64,000 nucleotides of DNA from Kitasatospora aureofaciens (GCA_000720845.1 JODU01000020.1:86121-150120), one strand, 5' to 3'; counted from the first letter of the stretch, positions 7,803 through 16,679 are shown. A program made the numbers and translations. Notes: generated by a model not told the origin, from the sequence alone.

Positions 7803-9341
7803 TCAGTGGGGCCCGGCGCGGAACCGCGTGAAGGTGGCGGTGCCGGCCGGTCCCGGTCCGGCGGGTGCGAGGGCGAACAGGCCGAGCAGTGCGCCGACCC
7901 AGCGCCAGGGGGTGGCGGCGAACTCCCGGCCGACGGGATGCGGGCCGTCGCCGGGGGCGTCGTCGCCGAGGTCGTAGGAGAAGCGGCAGCGCGCCCCGGG
8001 GACCGTCTCGATCCGCAGCCGGGCCCGTCCCCCGGGTGCGGGGCGGGGCCGGTCGGCGTCCCGCTCGGCCTCGGCCACCGACTCGGCGAACCGGTGCACC
8101 AGGTGCACCGTCCCGTCGGTGTCCCGCTGGAGCCCGATCCAGCGGTAGGCGTCGCCGAGCACCGCGAGTCCGGCCCGTGCGCCGGGCTCCGCGCTGTCCA
8201 GGCGCAGCTCGACCTCGATCACGGAGGGCTCGCCGGGGAAGCGCTGGGTGAGGACGCTCGGCACCAGGCGCAGGTCGTGCGCGTCGGCCGAACGGACGCA
8301 GGCGAGGCGCAGCCCGTCCCCGGCGTGCTGGGTGGCCCAGCCCTCGCGGGGGTTGGCGGTCCACGACCACTGGCGGCCGAACCGTCCGCCGGGGAAGTCG
8401 TCGTCGGCCGCGGGCGCGGCGGGCGGCTGCGGGGGCAGGGCGGGACGCGGGTGCGTGGTGACCGGGGCGCCGTCGTCCCCCAGGACCGGCCAGCCGTCCG
8501 GGTCGTCCCACCGCATCGGCTGGAGGTGGACCACCCTGCCGTACGCGCCGCGCTGCTGGAAGTGCAGGAACCAGTCCTCGCCGGACGCGGTGCGCACCCA
8601 GCCGCCCTGGTGGGGGCCGTTGACGTCGGTGTCCTTCTGTTCCAGGACGACCTTCTCCTCGTACGGGCCGAAGAAGTCGCGGGAGCGGAAGGCGCCCTGC
8701 CAGCCGGTCTCCACCGATCCGGCGGGGGCGAGGATCCAGTACCAGCCGTCGTGCCGGTAGAGCTTGGGGCCCTCCAGGGTGAACCAGCCGGGGAGGCGGT
8801 CGGCGTCGACGATCACCTTGCCGTCGTCGAGGAGTCCGGTGCCGTCGGGGCGCATGCGGTGGCCGGTGAGACGGTTCTTGATCCCCGAGCGGGAGCGGGC
8901 CCAGGCGTGCACGAGGTAGGCCTCGCCGGTCTCCTCGTCCCACAGGGGGCAGGGGTCGATCAGGCCCTTGCCCCCCTTGACCAGGTGGGGCGCGGTCCAC
9001 GGGCCCCGGATGTCGGGGGCGTTGACCTGGAAGACGCCCTGGTCCGGGTCGCCCCAGAAGATCCAGAAGCGGCCCGCGTGGTGGCGCAGGGACGGTGCCC
9101 AGACGCCGCAGTCGTGGCGGGGCCGCGCGAACTCCCGCTCGGGTTCCAGGCGGTCCAGGGCGTGCCCGACCAGGGTCCAGTGGACCAGGTCCCGGGAGTG
9201 CAGGAGCGGCAGGCCCGGGACGCGGCCGAAGCTGGAGGCGGTCAGGTAGAAGTCGTCGCCGACGCGGACGACGTCCGGGTCGGACCAGTCGGCGTTCAGG
9301 ACGGGGTTGGTGTACGTCCCCGCGCTCTCGGGGGCGGTCAC
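7803..9341 (-). CDS. glycoside hydrolase family 43 (arabinofuranosidase/xylosidase type)
   Basis: A 512-residue two-domain enzyme. Residues about 8-300 form the five-bladed GH43 propeller: YTNPVLNADWSDPDVVRVG holds the catalytic base Asp, and EGPKLYRHDGWYWILA the catalytic acid Glu. The C-terminal 200 residues look like the beta-sandwich (concanavalin-like) domain common after GH43 of the xylosidase group. There is no signal peptide, so it should act on imported oligosaccharides in the cytosol. The GTG at 9341 overlaps the stop of the preceding PmoA-like gene (GTGA), which fixes both the start and the coupling. Arabinose or xylose side chains of pectin or arabinoxylan are plausible substrates; the exact linkage cannot be read from sequence. 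Confidence 0.9.
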   Translation of the reverse strand: MTAPESAGTYTNPVLNADWSDPDVVRVGDDFYLTASSFGRVPGLPLLHSRDLVHWTLVGHALDRLEPEREFARPRHDCGVWAPSLRHHAGRFWIFWGDPDQGVFQVNAPDIRGPWTAPHLVKGGKGLIDPCPLWDEETGEAYLVHAWARSRSGIKNRLTGHRMRPDGTGLLDDGKVIVDADRLPGWFTLEGPKLYRHDGWYWILAPAGSVETGWQGAFRSRDFFGPYEEKVVLEQKDTDVNGPHQGGWVRTASGEDWFLHFQQRGAYGRVVHLQPMRWDDPDGWPVLGDDGAPVTTHPRPALPPQPPAAPAADDDFPGGRFGRQWSWTANPREGWATQHAGDGLRLACVRSADAHDLRLVPSVLTQRFPGEPSVIEVELRLDSAEPGARAGLAVLGDAYRWIGLQRDTDGTVHLVHRFAESVAEAERDADRPRPAPGGRARLRIETVPGARCRFSYDLGDDAPGDGPHPVGREFAATPWRWVGALLGLFALAPAGPGPAGTATFTRFRAGPH

Positions 9342-10183
9342 GGGCTCACCGCCTTGCGCACGAGGGCGGCGGCACCGTCGGCGTCGAGGCGTCCGTCGGC
9401 GACGACGGTGACGATCCGGCGGACCAGGGTGTCGCCCGGGGCGATGGCCACCCGGTCGTCGTGGGCCAGCGAGGAACCGACCCCCGGGTACTGCTCGGTG
9501 CGCACGAACCACGGGTCGCGCCGGGTGCGTTCGGTGGCTCCGGCGAAGACCAGCGACCAGGTCTCCCCGGTCAGGGCGAGCCAGTCGGCGCGGCCGCCGT
9601 GCACCTCCCGCTCGCCCTCCCGGTCGGCGGTGAAGACCGTGGGCGCCGCGCTCTCCTTGCGGGCGCGCCAGAAGAAGCCGCCGTAGGCCGCGCCGGGGCG
9701 CCCGTTGGTGGCGGGGCTGCCGAGGGTGAGCGGGTGGGGGGTGATGTTGGTGAGGGAGAAGGTGAAGTCCAGCGCCCAGGCGGCGCCCGTGAGTTCGGTG
9801 GCCGCCACCGTCCGGCGCTCGCGCAGCAGCTCGGTGCCGGCGGCGACCCAGCGCAGCTCCTCGACGAAGCCGTCGGGGTCGCGGAGCTGGAAGGCGGCGT
9901 GCCGCTGGGTGCCGTGGTTGTCCAGCTCGGTCGGCCCCCGGTCGCGGACGAAGGTGCGCCCGCCCCAGAAGTTGTGCCCCTCGACGTCGGGAACGGCGAC
10001 ACCGACGCCGAGGTGATGGAGGTGGTCGGCGGGGCTGAACTCGGTGACGGCGGTGCCGGCCAGGGTGGTGACGGGGTGCAGATAAGGGCGCGGGGAGAGC
10101 CGGTGGGGCAGTTCGGGCCGGGTCACGTACCGGGCGACGGGGCGGCCCGCCACGCGCAGCACCGGGGAGTCGTTGCCGGTCAT
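9338..10183 (-). CDS. PmoA-like protein (DUF6807 family), possible sugar-processing role
   Basis: A 281-residue protein with no signal peptide, matching the family called methane oxygenase PmoA by database convention but not related to methane oxidation. Visible features are an N-terminal LRVAGRPVARYV segment, RPYLHPVTTLAGTAVTEFSP, a histidine-rich DHLHHLGVGVAV motif, and a later NGRPGAAYGGFFWR segment. These conserved His and aromatic residues suggest a carbohydrate-type active site. The start overlaps the upstream Gfo/Idh gene (ATGA) and its stop overlaps the GH43 start, so all three are translated as a unit. Proteins of this family are often linked to Gfo/Idh/MocA oxidoreductases in plant-glycan loci; the reaction is not established to my knowledge. 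Confidence 0.82.
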   Translation of the reverse strand: MTGNDSPVLRVAGRPVARYVTRPELPHRLSPRPYLHPVTTLAGTAVTEFSPADHLHHLGVGVAVPDVEGHNFWGGRTFVRDRGPTELDNHGTQRHAAFQLRDPDGFVEELRWVAAGTELLRERRTVAATELTGAAWALDFTFSLTNITPHPLTLGSPATNGRPGAAYGGFFWRARKESAAPTVFTADREGEREVHGGRADWLALTGETWSLVFAGATERTRRDPWFVRTEQYPGVGSSLAHDDRVAIAPGDTLVRRIVTVVADGRLDADGAAALVRKAVSP

Positions 10184-11337
10184 CGGGTGCTCACCTCGTA
10201 TCGGGCGTGCTCGGTGCGCGGCGCCCAGGGCGCGCCCAGTTCGGAGTAGAGGCTGAGGGTGTCGGCGGCGGCGGCCACGAGGCCCTCGATGCCGGGGACC
10301 ACACGGCGTCGCTCGCCGGGGACCCGGTGCCAGGCGGCGTCGGGCAGCGGCTCCGGGTCGGGGGCCCGGCGGATCGCCTCGACGACCCGCATGAAGGCGC
10401 CCGTCTCCTCCGGCGGCACCAGCAGCGGTGCGCCGGTGGTGAGGTGGTCGACCAGGTTCTCCAGCAGGTCGGTGCGGTCGTGGTGGAACTCCTCGGGGCC
10501 GTGGCCGCCGCGCTGGAGCAGGACGCGGTCCTGCTTGTACCAGAAGGTGACGCGTCCGCTGGAGCCGTGCACCAGGACGTACGGCTCGTCGGCGTGCTCG
10601 GCGCACAGGGTCGCGGCGACGGTGACGCGGTGTCCGCGCGCGGTGCCGATCCGCACGCAGGAGGTGTCGTCGGCCTCGATGTCGTTGGCGTGGCTCAGCT
10701 CGGTCTCGATGCCGGTGACGTCCTCGGCGCGGGCGGTGCCGCCGAGCGCGAGGGCGGTGGCGACGGCGTGCGCCAGCGGGTTGGTCAGCGCGCCGTCGAT
10801 CACGTCGGCGCCGTTCAGCCGCCGCTTGCCCGACCAGGGCGCCCGGCGGAAGTAGGCCTCGTCGCGCACCCATGCCCCGGCCCCGCCGACACCCACGACC
10901 TCGCCGATCGCGCCCCGGGCGACCAGCTCGCGGATGGCCGGTACGGCGTGCGAGCCCAGCGACTGGAACCCGACCTGGCAGGCGACGCCCGCCTCGGCGA
11001 CCCCGTCGGCCATCCGCCTGAACTCGGCGTACGACGGTGCCGGGGGCTTTTCGAGGAGCAGGTGCACGCCTCGGCGGGCGGCGGTCAGGGCGAGGTCGGT
11101 GTGGGTGGGGATCGGCGTGCAGATGACGGCGATCCGGGCGCCGGTGGAGTCGAGCAGGGCGCCGAAGTCGGCGGACTGCTCGGGGAGTTCTCCCCCGGCC
11201 TCCTGTTCGGTCAGCGGGGTCAGCTCGCAGATGCCGGCCAGCCGGACCAGTCCCGCCCGCTCCAGGCGGCGGATGTTCGCGACGTGCCAGCGGCCGTGGC
11301 CGCGGGCGCCCGCGAGGACGACGGGAACCGGGCTCAT
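10180..11337 (-). CDS. Gfo/Idh/MocA-family oxidoreductase
   Basis: A 385-residue NAD(P)-dependent sugar or cyclitol oxidoreductase. The Rossmann N-terminus carries a variant dinucleotide motif (VVLAGARGHGRWHVANI), followed by CTPIPTHTDLA and the family EKP motif (LLLEKPPAPS) with the catalytic-region Lys. The C-terminal alpha/beta domain includes GALTNPLAHAVATALAL with a likely catalytic His. It starts inside the stop of the ABC permease gene (ATGA) and its own stop overlaps the PmoA-like start, so it belongs to the uptake/catabolism operon. A substrate such as an aldose, uronate or cyclitol derived from pectin is inferred from context only. Confidence 0.9.
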   Translation of the reverse strand: MSPVPVVLAGARGHGRWHVANIRRLERAGLVRLAGICELTPLTEQEAGGELPEQSADFGALLDSTGARIAVICTPIPTHTDLALTAARRGVHLLLEKPPAPSYAEFRRMADGVAEAGVACQVGFQSLGSHAVPAIRELVARGAIGEVVGVGGAGAWVRDEAYFRRAPWSGKRRLNGADVIDGALTNPLAHAVATALALGGTARAEDVTGIETELSHANDIEADDTSCVRIGTARGHRVTVAATLCAEHADEPYVLVHGSSGRVTFWYKQDRVLLQRGGHGPEEFHHDRTDLLENLVDHLTTGAPLLVPPEETGAFMRVVEAIRRAPDPEPLPDAAWHRVPGERRRVVPGIEGLVAAAADTLSLYSELGAPWAPRTEHARYEVSTR

Positions 11338-12230
11338 CCCTTCACCGCCCCCGCGCTGAAGCCGGTGATCAGCCACTTCTGGATGAAGGCGAAGACGATC
11401 ACGACGGGGACGGCGGCGACGATGCCCCCGGCGGCGAGTGCGCCGAGGTCGACGCTGTCCGCGCTCATCAGGGAGTTGAGGCCGACCGGGATGGTCTGCT
11501 TCTGCTGGTTGTTGAGGAACATCAGGGCGAACAGGAAGTGGTTCCAGGAGTGCACGAAGGCGAAGGAACCCACCGCGATCAGGCCCGGCCGCAGCAGCGG
11601 CAGTACGACGATCCGGAAGGCCCGGAACCGGCCGCAGCCGTCGACCCAGGCGGCCTCCTCCAGGGAGTACGGCACGTTCTTGATGAAGTTGCTGATCAGG
11701 ATGATCGACAGCGGCAGCTGGAAGACCGTCTCGGCGATGATGACGCTGCCCAGTGAGTTGATCATCTGGAGCCCTGCGAAGATCTCGAACAGCGGCACCA
11801 GGAGCAGCGCGCCCGGCACGAACTGGGAGCAGAGCAGGGCGAGCATGAAGACCCGCTTGATCTTGAAGTCGAACCGGGCGAGGGCGTAGCCGCCGGCCAG
11901 CGCGACGAGCGTGGTCATCACCAGGGTCGCGAGCCCGACGTACACGCTGTTGGTGAAGTAGGTGCCGAAGCCGCGGTCGGTCCACACCTTCTCGAAGTGC
12001 TCGGTGGTCATCGGCCAGGGCACGAGTGAGGTCGAGCCGGCCGGGCGCACCGCGAAGAGCAGGATCCAGTAGAACGGGATCAGCGTGAAGACCAGGTAGA
12101 TCCCGAGCGGCAGGTAGATCTGCCAGCGGGGCACCTCGTCCCAGGCGGGGCGCTTCCTGCCGGGCCGCGGCGGTGCGGGGGCGACCGGCGCGGGGGCGGG
12201 GGCGGCCGCGGTGGCCTCCTTGGTGATCAT
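11334..12230 (-). CDS. carbohydrate ABC transporter permease (MalG-type)
   Basis: A 298-residue inner-membrane permease with six predicted spans after a Pro/Ala-rich cytosolic tail. The EAA loop, EEAAWVDGCGRFRAFRIVVLPLLRPG at about residues 190-215, is the surface that contacts the ATPase. The first long periplasmic segment and the late FVHSWNHFLFALMFLNN span are typical of MalG-class CUT1 permeases. The start overlaps the stop of the partner permease (ATGA). No ATPase gene lies in the operon; in Streptomyces such systems usually borrow the shared ATPase MsiK, which I infer here. The binding protein is probably the lipoprotein at 6361-7731. Confidence 0.93.
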   Translation of the reverse strand: MITKEATAAAPAPAPVAPAPPRPGRKRPAWDEVPRWQIYLPLGIYLVFTLIPFYWILLFAVRPAGSTSLVPWPMTTEHFEKVWTDRGFGTYFTNSVYVGLATLVMTTLVALAGGYALARFDFKIKRVFMLALLCSQFVPGALLLVPLFEIFAGLQMINSLGSVIIAETVFQLPLSIILISNFIKNVPYSLEEAAWVDGCGRFRAFRIVVLPLLRPGLIAVGSFAFVHSWNHFLFALMFLNNQQKQTIPVGLNSLMSADSVDLGALAAGGIVAAVPVVIVFAFIQKWLITGFSAGAVKG

Positions 12231-13162
12231 TTGTTGTCGCCTCCGAACTTGCTCAGCCGCAGGTAGACGATCGAGCAGAAGAGCAGGATCACGAACGCGA
12301 CCGTGGTGAGGGCCGACGCGTAGCCGAAGTCGTGGGCGTCGACGCTGGTGTTGGCGATGTACAGGGGCAACGTCGTGGTCTCGCCCGCGGGTCCGCCGCC
12401 GGTCAGGGTGTAGAGCAGGTCGACGTTGTTGAACTCCCACACCGCGCGCAGCAGCGTGGAGAGGATGATGGCGTCCTTCAGGTGCGGCAGGGTGATGTGC
12501 CAGAACTGCTTGAGCCGGCTCGCCCCGTCGACCTCGGCGGCCTCGTACAGGTCCTTCGAGACGGACTGGAGGTCGGCGAGGATGAGGATCGCGAAGAAGG
12601 GCACGCCGCGCCAGAGGTCGGCGACCACCGCCGCGGAGAAGACGGTCGAGGTGTCGGAGAGCCAGCTGGTGCCGTACGAGCCGATGCCCATGTCCGCGAG
12701 GTAACGGGTGACGCCGGTCTGGGAGTTGTAGAGCAGCACCCAGATGGCGGAGGTCAGCACGCCGGAGACGGCCCACGGGGAGAAGACCAGGGCCCGCCCG
12801 ACGCCCCGGCCGACGAAGGTCTGGTTGACGATGAGGGCCAGCGCGAGACCGAACAGCAGCTGCAGTCCGACCTCGACGAAGACCCACTTGGCGCTGAAGA
12901 CGAGGGTGTCCCAGAACACCGGGTCGTCGGTGAAGATCTTGACGAAGTTGTCGAAGCCCGCGAAGCCGTTCCGCCACGGCTTGGTGGGGTTGTACTCCTG
13001 AAGGCTGTAGTAGAAGACGCTGATGACCGGGTAGGCGATGAAGCCCAGCATCAGCAGGGCGGCCGGTCCGATCAGCAGGTACGGGAGCCTGCGCGGCGTG
13101 GCCGAGGCACGGCGCCGCCGGGGTGGCGCGGGCGGTTTCGCCACGGCTGCGGCTTGGGCCAT
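12227..13162 (-). CDS. carbohydrate ABC transporter permease (MalF-type)
   Basis: A 311-residue permease with six membrane spans. An Arg-rich tail of about 28 residues precedes the first span (LLIGPAALLMLGFIAYPVI). The EAA loop reads YEAAEVDGASRLKQFWHITLPHL at about residues 215-237. It pairs with the MalG-type protein encoded by the overlapping downstream gene. The ATG at 13162 follows GGAGAA. The 107-base gap to the upstream dehydratase gene contains the palindromic operator-like site at 13218-13229, so transport could be controlled separately from the sugar-acid dehydratases. Confidence 0.93.
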   Translation of the reverse strand: MAQAAAVAKPPAPPRRRRASATPRRLPYLLIGPAALLMLGFIAYPVISVFYYSLQEYNPTKPWRNGFAGFDNFVKIFTDDPVFWDTLVFSAKWVFVEVGLQLLFGLALALIVNQTFVGRGVGRALVFSPWAVSGVLTSAIWVLLYNSQTGVTRYLADMGIGSYGTSWLSDTSTVFSAAVVADLWRGVPFFAILILADLQSVSKDLYEAAEVDGASRLKQFWHITLPHLKDAIILSTLLRAVWEFNNVDLLYTLTGGGPAGETTTLPLYIANTSVDAHDFGYASALTTVAFVILLFCSIVYLRLSKFGGDNK

Positions 13163-13217
13163 GACAGTTCTCCGTTCTAGTACGTCTACGTCGTGCGGGG
13201 CGTTCGCGGAGCTGATA

Positions 13218-13229
13218 GGAAGCGCTTTC
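13218..13229 (-). promoter_or_regulatory. LacI-type operator-like palindrome upstream of the ABC permease genes
   Basis: GGAAGCGCTTTC (read GAAAGCGCTTCC on the minus strand) is a near-perfect palindrome centred on AAGCGCTT, the core preferred by many LacI-family sugar repressors. It lies 56 bases upstream of the MalF-type start. No LacI-family gene is present in the window, so the regulator would act in trans. Confidence 0.5.
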
Positions 13230-13269
13230 TCGATGGGTACGGGAGTGCCGGGTCCCGCCGTCGGCGGGT

Positions 13270-15009
13270 TCAGCCGGCGTAGGGGTCGCGCACCGTGCCC
13301 GGGCGGGCCAGGAACTCGAAGTCGCAGCCGGTGTCGGCCTGGGTGATCTGATCGTTGTAGAGCGCGCCGTAGCCCCGTTCGTAGCGGGCGGGCGGTGGTG
13401 TCCAGGCGGCCCTGCGGCGCTCCAGCTCCTCGTCGTCCACGTTGAGCCGGAGGGAGCGCGCCTCGACGTCGAGGGTGATGGAGTCCCCGGTGCGCACCAG
13501 GGCGAGCGGGCCGCCGACGTACGACTCGGGGGCCACGTGCAGCACGCACGCGCCGTAACTCGTGCCGCTCATCCGCGCGTCGGAGATCCGGACCATGTCC
13601 CGCACGCCCTGCTTGAGCAGGTGGTCGGGGATGGGCAGCATCCCGTACTCCGGCATGCCCGGGCCGCCCTTGGGTCCGGCGTTGCGGAGCACCAGCACGC
13701 TGTCGGCGGTGATGCCCAGGTCCGGGTCGTTGATGGTGCGCTGCATGGTCCTGTAGTCGTCGAAGACGACGGCGGGGCCGGTGTGCTTGAGCAGGTGCGG
13801 CTCGGCGGCGATGTGCTTGATGACGGCGCCGTCCGGGCAGAGGTTGCCGCGCAGGACGGCGACCCCGCCCTCGGCCGCGACGGGGTTGTCGCGGGTCCTG
13901 ATGACGTCGTCGTGGTGGACGAGGGCGCCCTCCAGCTGCTCGCGCAGGGTGTCGTGCGCGACCGTGGGGCGGTCCAGGTGGAGCAGGTCGGTGATGCGGG
14001 AGAGGAAGCCGGGCAGGCCGCCGGCGAAGTGGAAGTCCTCCATCAGGTACGTCTGTCCGCCGGGGCGGACGTTGGCCAGGACCGGGACGGTGCGGGCGAT
14101 GCGGTCGAAGTCGTCGAGCGTGAGGGTGACGCCCGCGCGGCCCGCCATGGCGATCAGGTGGATCACGGCGTTGGTGGAGCCGCCGAGGCCGAGCACGGTG
14201 GTGACCGCGTCCTCGAACGCGTCGGCGGTGAGGATGTCGCTCAGCCTGCGGTCCCGGTGGACCAGTTCGACGATCCGCAGCCCGGCCGCGGCGGCCATCC
14301 GGTCGTGCCCGGAGTCGACGGCCGGGATGCTGGAGGCACCCGGGACGGTGACGCCGAGCGCCTCGGCCGCGGCGGTCAGCGTGGAGGCGGTGCCCATGGT
14401 CATGCAGTGGCCCGGCGAACGGGCCAGGCCGCTCTCCAGTTCCTGCATCTCGCAGTCGCCGATGAGGCCGGCCCGCTTGTCGTCCCAGTACTTCCACATG
14501 TCGGTGCCGGAGCCGAGGGTCTCGCCGCGCCAGTGCCCGGGGAGCATCGGCCCGGCGGGGACGAACACCGCGGGCAGGTCCACCGTGGCGGCGCCCATGA
14601 GCAGGGCGGGCGTGGACTTGTCGCAGCCGCCCATCAGCACGGCGCCGTCGACCGGGTAGGAGCGCAGCAGCTCCTCGGTCTCCATGGCGAGGAGGTTGCG
14701 GTAGAGCATCGGGGTCGGCTTCTGGAAGGTCTCGCTGAGCGTGGAGACCGGGAACTCCAGCGGGAACCCGCCCGCCTGCCACACTCCCCGCTTGACCGCC
14801 TGGGCGCGGTCGCGCAGGTGGACGTGGCAGGGGTTGATGTCGGACCAGGTGTTGAGGATCGCGATGACGGGCTTGCCCAGGTGCTCCTCGGGCAGGTAGC
14901 CGAGCTGGCGGGTGCGGGCGCGGTGGCTGAAGGAGCGCAGGCCGTCGGTGCCGTACCACTGGTGGCTGCGGAGCTGTTCCGGCGACTTCCGGCCGGTCGG
15001 GGCCGTCAT
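13270..15009 (-). CDS. IlvD/Edd-family sugar-acid dehydratase (L-arabonate dehydratase-like)
   Basis: A 579-residue Fe-S dehydratase. Three cysteines expected to bind the cluster are visible: NPCHVHL near residue 60, GGCDKST near 128, and PGHCMTM near 200. The typical downstream segments GGSTNAVIHL, GPKGGPGMPE and the late ISDARMSGTSYG motif (catalytic Ser region) are intact. Family members remove water from aldonates (arabonate, xylonate, gluconate) or from dihydroxy-acids of branched-chain synthesis. The next gene upstream, a DapA-fold enzyme coupled through an ATGA overlap, favours a non-phosphorylative sugar-acid pathway (2-keto-3-deoxy acid to semialdehyde) rather than valine/isoleucine synthesis. 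Which aldonate is used is not readable from the sequence. Confidence 0.9.
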   Translation of the reverse strand: MTAPTGRKSPEQLRSHQWYGTDGLRSFSHRARTRQLGYLPEEHLGKPVIAILNTWSDINPCHVHLRDRAQAVKRGVWQAGGFPLEFPVSTLSETFQKPTPMLYRNLLAMETEELLRSYPVDGAVLMGGCDKSTPALLMGAATVDLPAVFVPAGPMLPGHWRGETLGSGTDMWKYWDDKRAGLIGDCEMQELESGLARSPGHCMTMGTASTLTAAAEALGVTVPGASSIPAVDSGHDRMAAAAGLRIVELVHRDRRLSDILTADAFEDAVTTVLGLGGSTNAVIHLIAMAGRAGVTLTLDDFDRIARTVPVLANVRPGGQTYLMEDFHFAGGLPGFLSRITDLLHLDRPTVAHDTLREQLEGALVHHDDVIRTRDNPVAAEGGVAVLRGNLCPDGAVIKHIAAEPHLLKHTGPAVVFDDYRTMQRTINDPDLGITADSVLVLRNAGPKGGPGMPEYGMLPIPDHLLKQGVRDMVRISDARMSGTSYGACVLHVAPESYVGGPLALVRTGDSITLDVEARSLRLNVDDEELERRRAAWTPPPARYERGYGALYNDQITQADTGCDFEFLARPGTVRDPYAG

Positions 15010-15914
15010 ATCGACCACCCCGCGGCGATGGCGGCCACCTCGGCCCGCTCGCCCTCGGGCAGCGGCTTGCTCGGCGGGCGCACCTCCCGGCGGCACAGGC
15101 CCAGCGAGGCGAGGGCCTCCTTGACGACGGTGACGTTGTTGGCGGAGCCGTTGGCGGCGCGCAGTTCCTCGAAGCGGCGGATCTGCTCCCAGACCTTCAT
15201 GGCGGCCGGGTAGTCGCCGGACCGGAGCGCTTCGATCATGTTCAGCGAGACGGCCGGGGCGACGTTCACCAGGCCCGAGGTGAAGCCGGTGGCTCCCGCG
15301 CTGAAGTACGAGGGCGCGTACGGCTCGGCGAGCCCGGCGACCCAGACGAAGCGGTCGAGGCCCGCGTCGCGGGCGAACGCGGCGAACTTGGAGGCGTCCG
15401 GCACGGCGTACTTCACGCCGATGACGTTGGGGCAGGTGTCGGCGAGGTCGGCGAGGCGGGCGCCGGTGAGCTGGGCGTTGCGGATGTAGGGCACGACGCC
15501 CAGTTCGGGCACGGCCTCGGCGATGGCGCGGTGGTAGTCGACCCAGCCGCCCTGGGAGACGTAGGGGTGGACGGGCTGGTGCACCATCACCATGGAGGCG
15601 CCCAGGTCGCGGGCGTGCCGTGCGGAGGCGACCGCGGTCGGCACGTCGTGGCCGACGCCGACCAGGATGTCGGCGCGCTCGCCGGCCTCCTCGATCGTCA
15701 GCTCGGTGACCAGGCGCCGCTCGGCCGGGTCGAGGGCGTAGAACTCGCCGGTGTTGCCGTTGGGGGTGAGGGTCGTGATGCCACCGTCGAGGAGACGACG
15801 CAGCAGGGCCCGGTAGGCGGCGGGGTCGACGGTGCCGTCCTCGGCGAACGGGGTCACCGGGATCGCCACCACGTCGGCCAGGGCCGCCCGCTGGGTCTCG
15901 AACGTCGCTGTCAT
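15006..15914 (-). CDS. DapA-family aldolase/dehydratase, probable 2-keto-3-deoxy sugar-acid enzyme
   Basis: A 302-residue TIM-barrel protein of the dihydrodipicolinate synthase/N-acetylneuraminate lyase superfamily. Key residues are present: the substrate-carboxylate loop NGNTGEF near residue 52, the tyrosine of VVPYIRN near 140, and the Schiff-base lysine of GVKYAVP near 168. It overlaps both neighbours (ATGA on each side), between the GntR regulator and the IlvD/Edd dehydratase. In that setting the likely job is dehydration or aldol cleavage of a 2-keto-3-deoxy-aldonate made by the dehydratase. It is not the lysine-pathway DapA, whose better candidate is at 38578. Confidence 0.88.
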   Translation of the reverse strand: MTATFETQRAALADVVAIPVTPFAEDGTVDPAAYRALLRRLLDGGITTLTPNGNTGEFYALDPAERRLVTELTIEEAGERADILVGVGHDVPTAVASARHARDLGASMVMVHQPVHPYVSQGGWVDYHRAIAEAVPELGVVPYIRNAQLTGARLADLADTCPNVIGVKYAVPDASKFAAFARDAGLDRFVWVAGLAEPYAPSYFSAGATGFTSGLVNVAPAVSLNMIEALRSGDYPAAMKVWEQIRRFEELRAANGSANNVTVVKEALASLGLCRREVRPPSKPLPEGERAEVAAIAAGWSI

Positions 15915-16579
15915 GCCTGACCGACCTCTTCCTGGGCCGCGGTCCCCGCTTCGGGGAAGGCCCGCTCGACGAACGACGCGATGTGCGCGTGCAGGGCGCG
16001 GGCCGCGCCGTCCGCGTCACCGGCGAGGGCGAGGGCGAGGATCTCCTGGTGCTCGCCGGCCTCCCGCTCCCAGGAGGGGTCGGCTGCCCAGGCGACCGCG
16101 GAGACGAGGGCCGCCTGGTCGCGGACCTCGTCGAGCATCCGGCCGAGCAGCGGGTTGCCGCAGGGCAGGTACAGGGCGCGGTGGAACTCGCGGTTGGCCA
16201 GCGACCGTTCGGCGGTGTCCGTGGCCCGGTCGGCCTGGGTGAGCGCGTCCCGGGCGGCGTCCAGGGAGGCACCGCGGCGCACGGCGCGCTTGAGCGCCTC
16301 GGGCTCGAGGAGCAGCCGGACGTCGTAGACCTCGCGCGCCATGTCCGCGTCCACCATGCGCACGGTGACGCCCTTGTACTGGCTCATCACGACCAGTCCG
16401 GTACCGGCCAGCGTCTTGAGCGCCTCGCGCACCGGTGTCTTGGACACCCCGAACTGTGCGGCGAGGTCGGTCTCGACCAAGGCCTGGCCGGGCGTCAACC
16501 GGCCGGTGAGGATGCGGCGTTTGATCTCCTCCAGCACGTACTGCGTGCGGGAGGGGATCGGCGTGGGCACAGAGGTCAT
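15911..16579 (-). CDS. GntR-family transcriptional regulator (FadR/FCD type)
   Basis: A 222-residue regulator. The N-terminal winged helix spans about residues 15-75 (YVLEEIKRRILTGRLTPGQ, then LAAQFGVSKTPVREALKTL); the C-terminal all-helical FCD ligand domain includes ANREFHRALYL and an EHQEILALALAGD segment, with the Asp/His positions that bind metal in many members. It is the first gene of the minus-strand operon and probably autoregulates: a good promoter lies at 16680-16708 and palindromic sequence covers the start of the transcript. GAGAGG precedes the ATG. Such regulators sense sugar acids such as uronates or aldonates, matching the enzymes behind it. Confidence 0.92.
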   Translation of the reverse strand: MTSVPTPIPSRTQYVLEEIKRRILTGRLTPGQALVETDLAAQFGVSKTPVREALKTLAGTGLVVMSQYKGVTVRMVDADMAREVYDVRLLLEPEALKRAVRRGASLDAARDALTQADRATDTAERSLANREFHRALYLPCGNPLLGRMLDEVRDQAALVSAVAWAADPSWEREAGEHQEILALALAGDADGAARALHAHIASFVERAFPEAGTAAQEEVGQA

Positions 16580-16648
16580 GCGCGCCTCTCGGAATCTCGC
16601 GTCGGATGCGCGGACAGATCTCGGACATCAGATCTCGCGTATCGCGTC

Positions 16649-16670
16649 TCATATATGACGTACGGAGTAC
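16649..16670 (-). promoter_or_regulatory. candidate GntR operator region
   Basis: TCATATATGA (16649-16658) is a perfect 10-bp palindrome, followed by GTACGGAGTAC (16660-16670), an inverted repeat of GTAC. They lie at about +1 to +25 of the promoter at 16680-16708. Two further direct repeats, ATCTCGCGT (16594-16602 and 16632-16640) and CAGATCTCG (16615-16623 and 16629-16637), fill the leader. Binding by the adjacent GntR protein is inferred. Confidence 0.55.
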
Positions 16671-16679
16671 GACGCGTTG

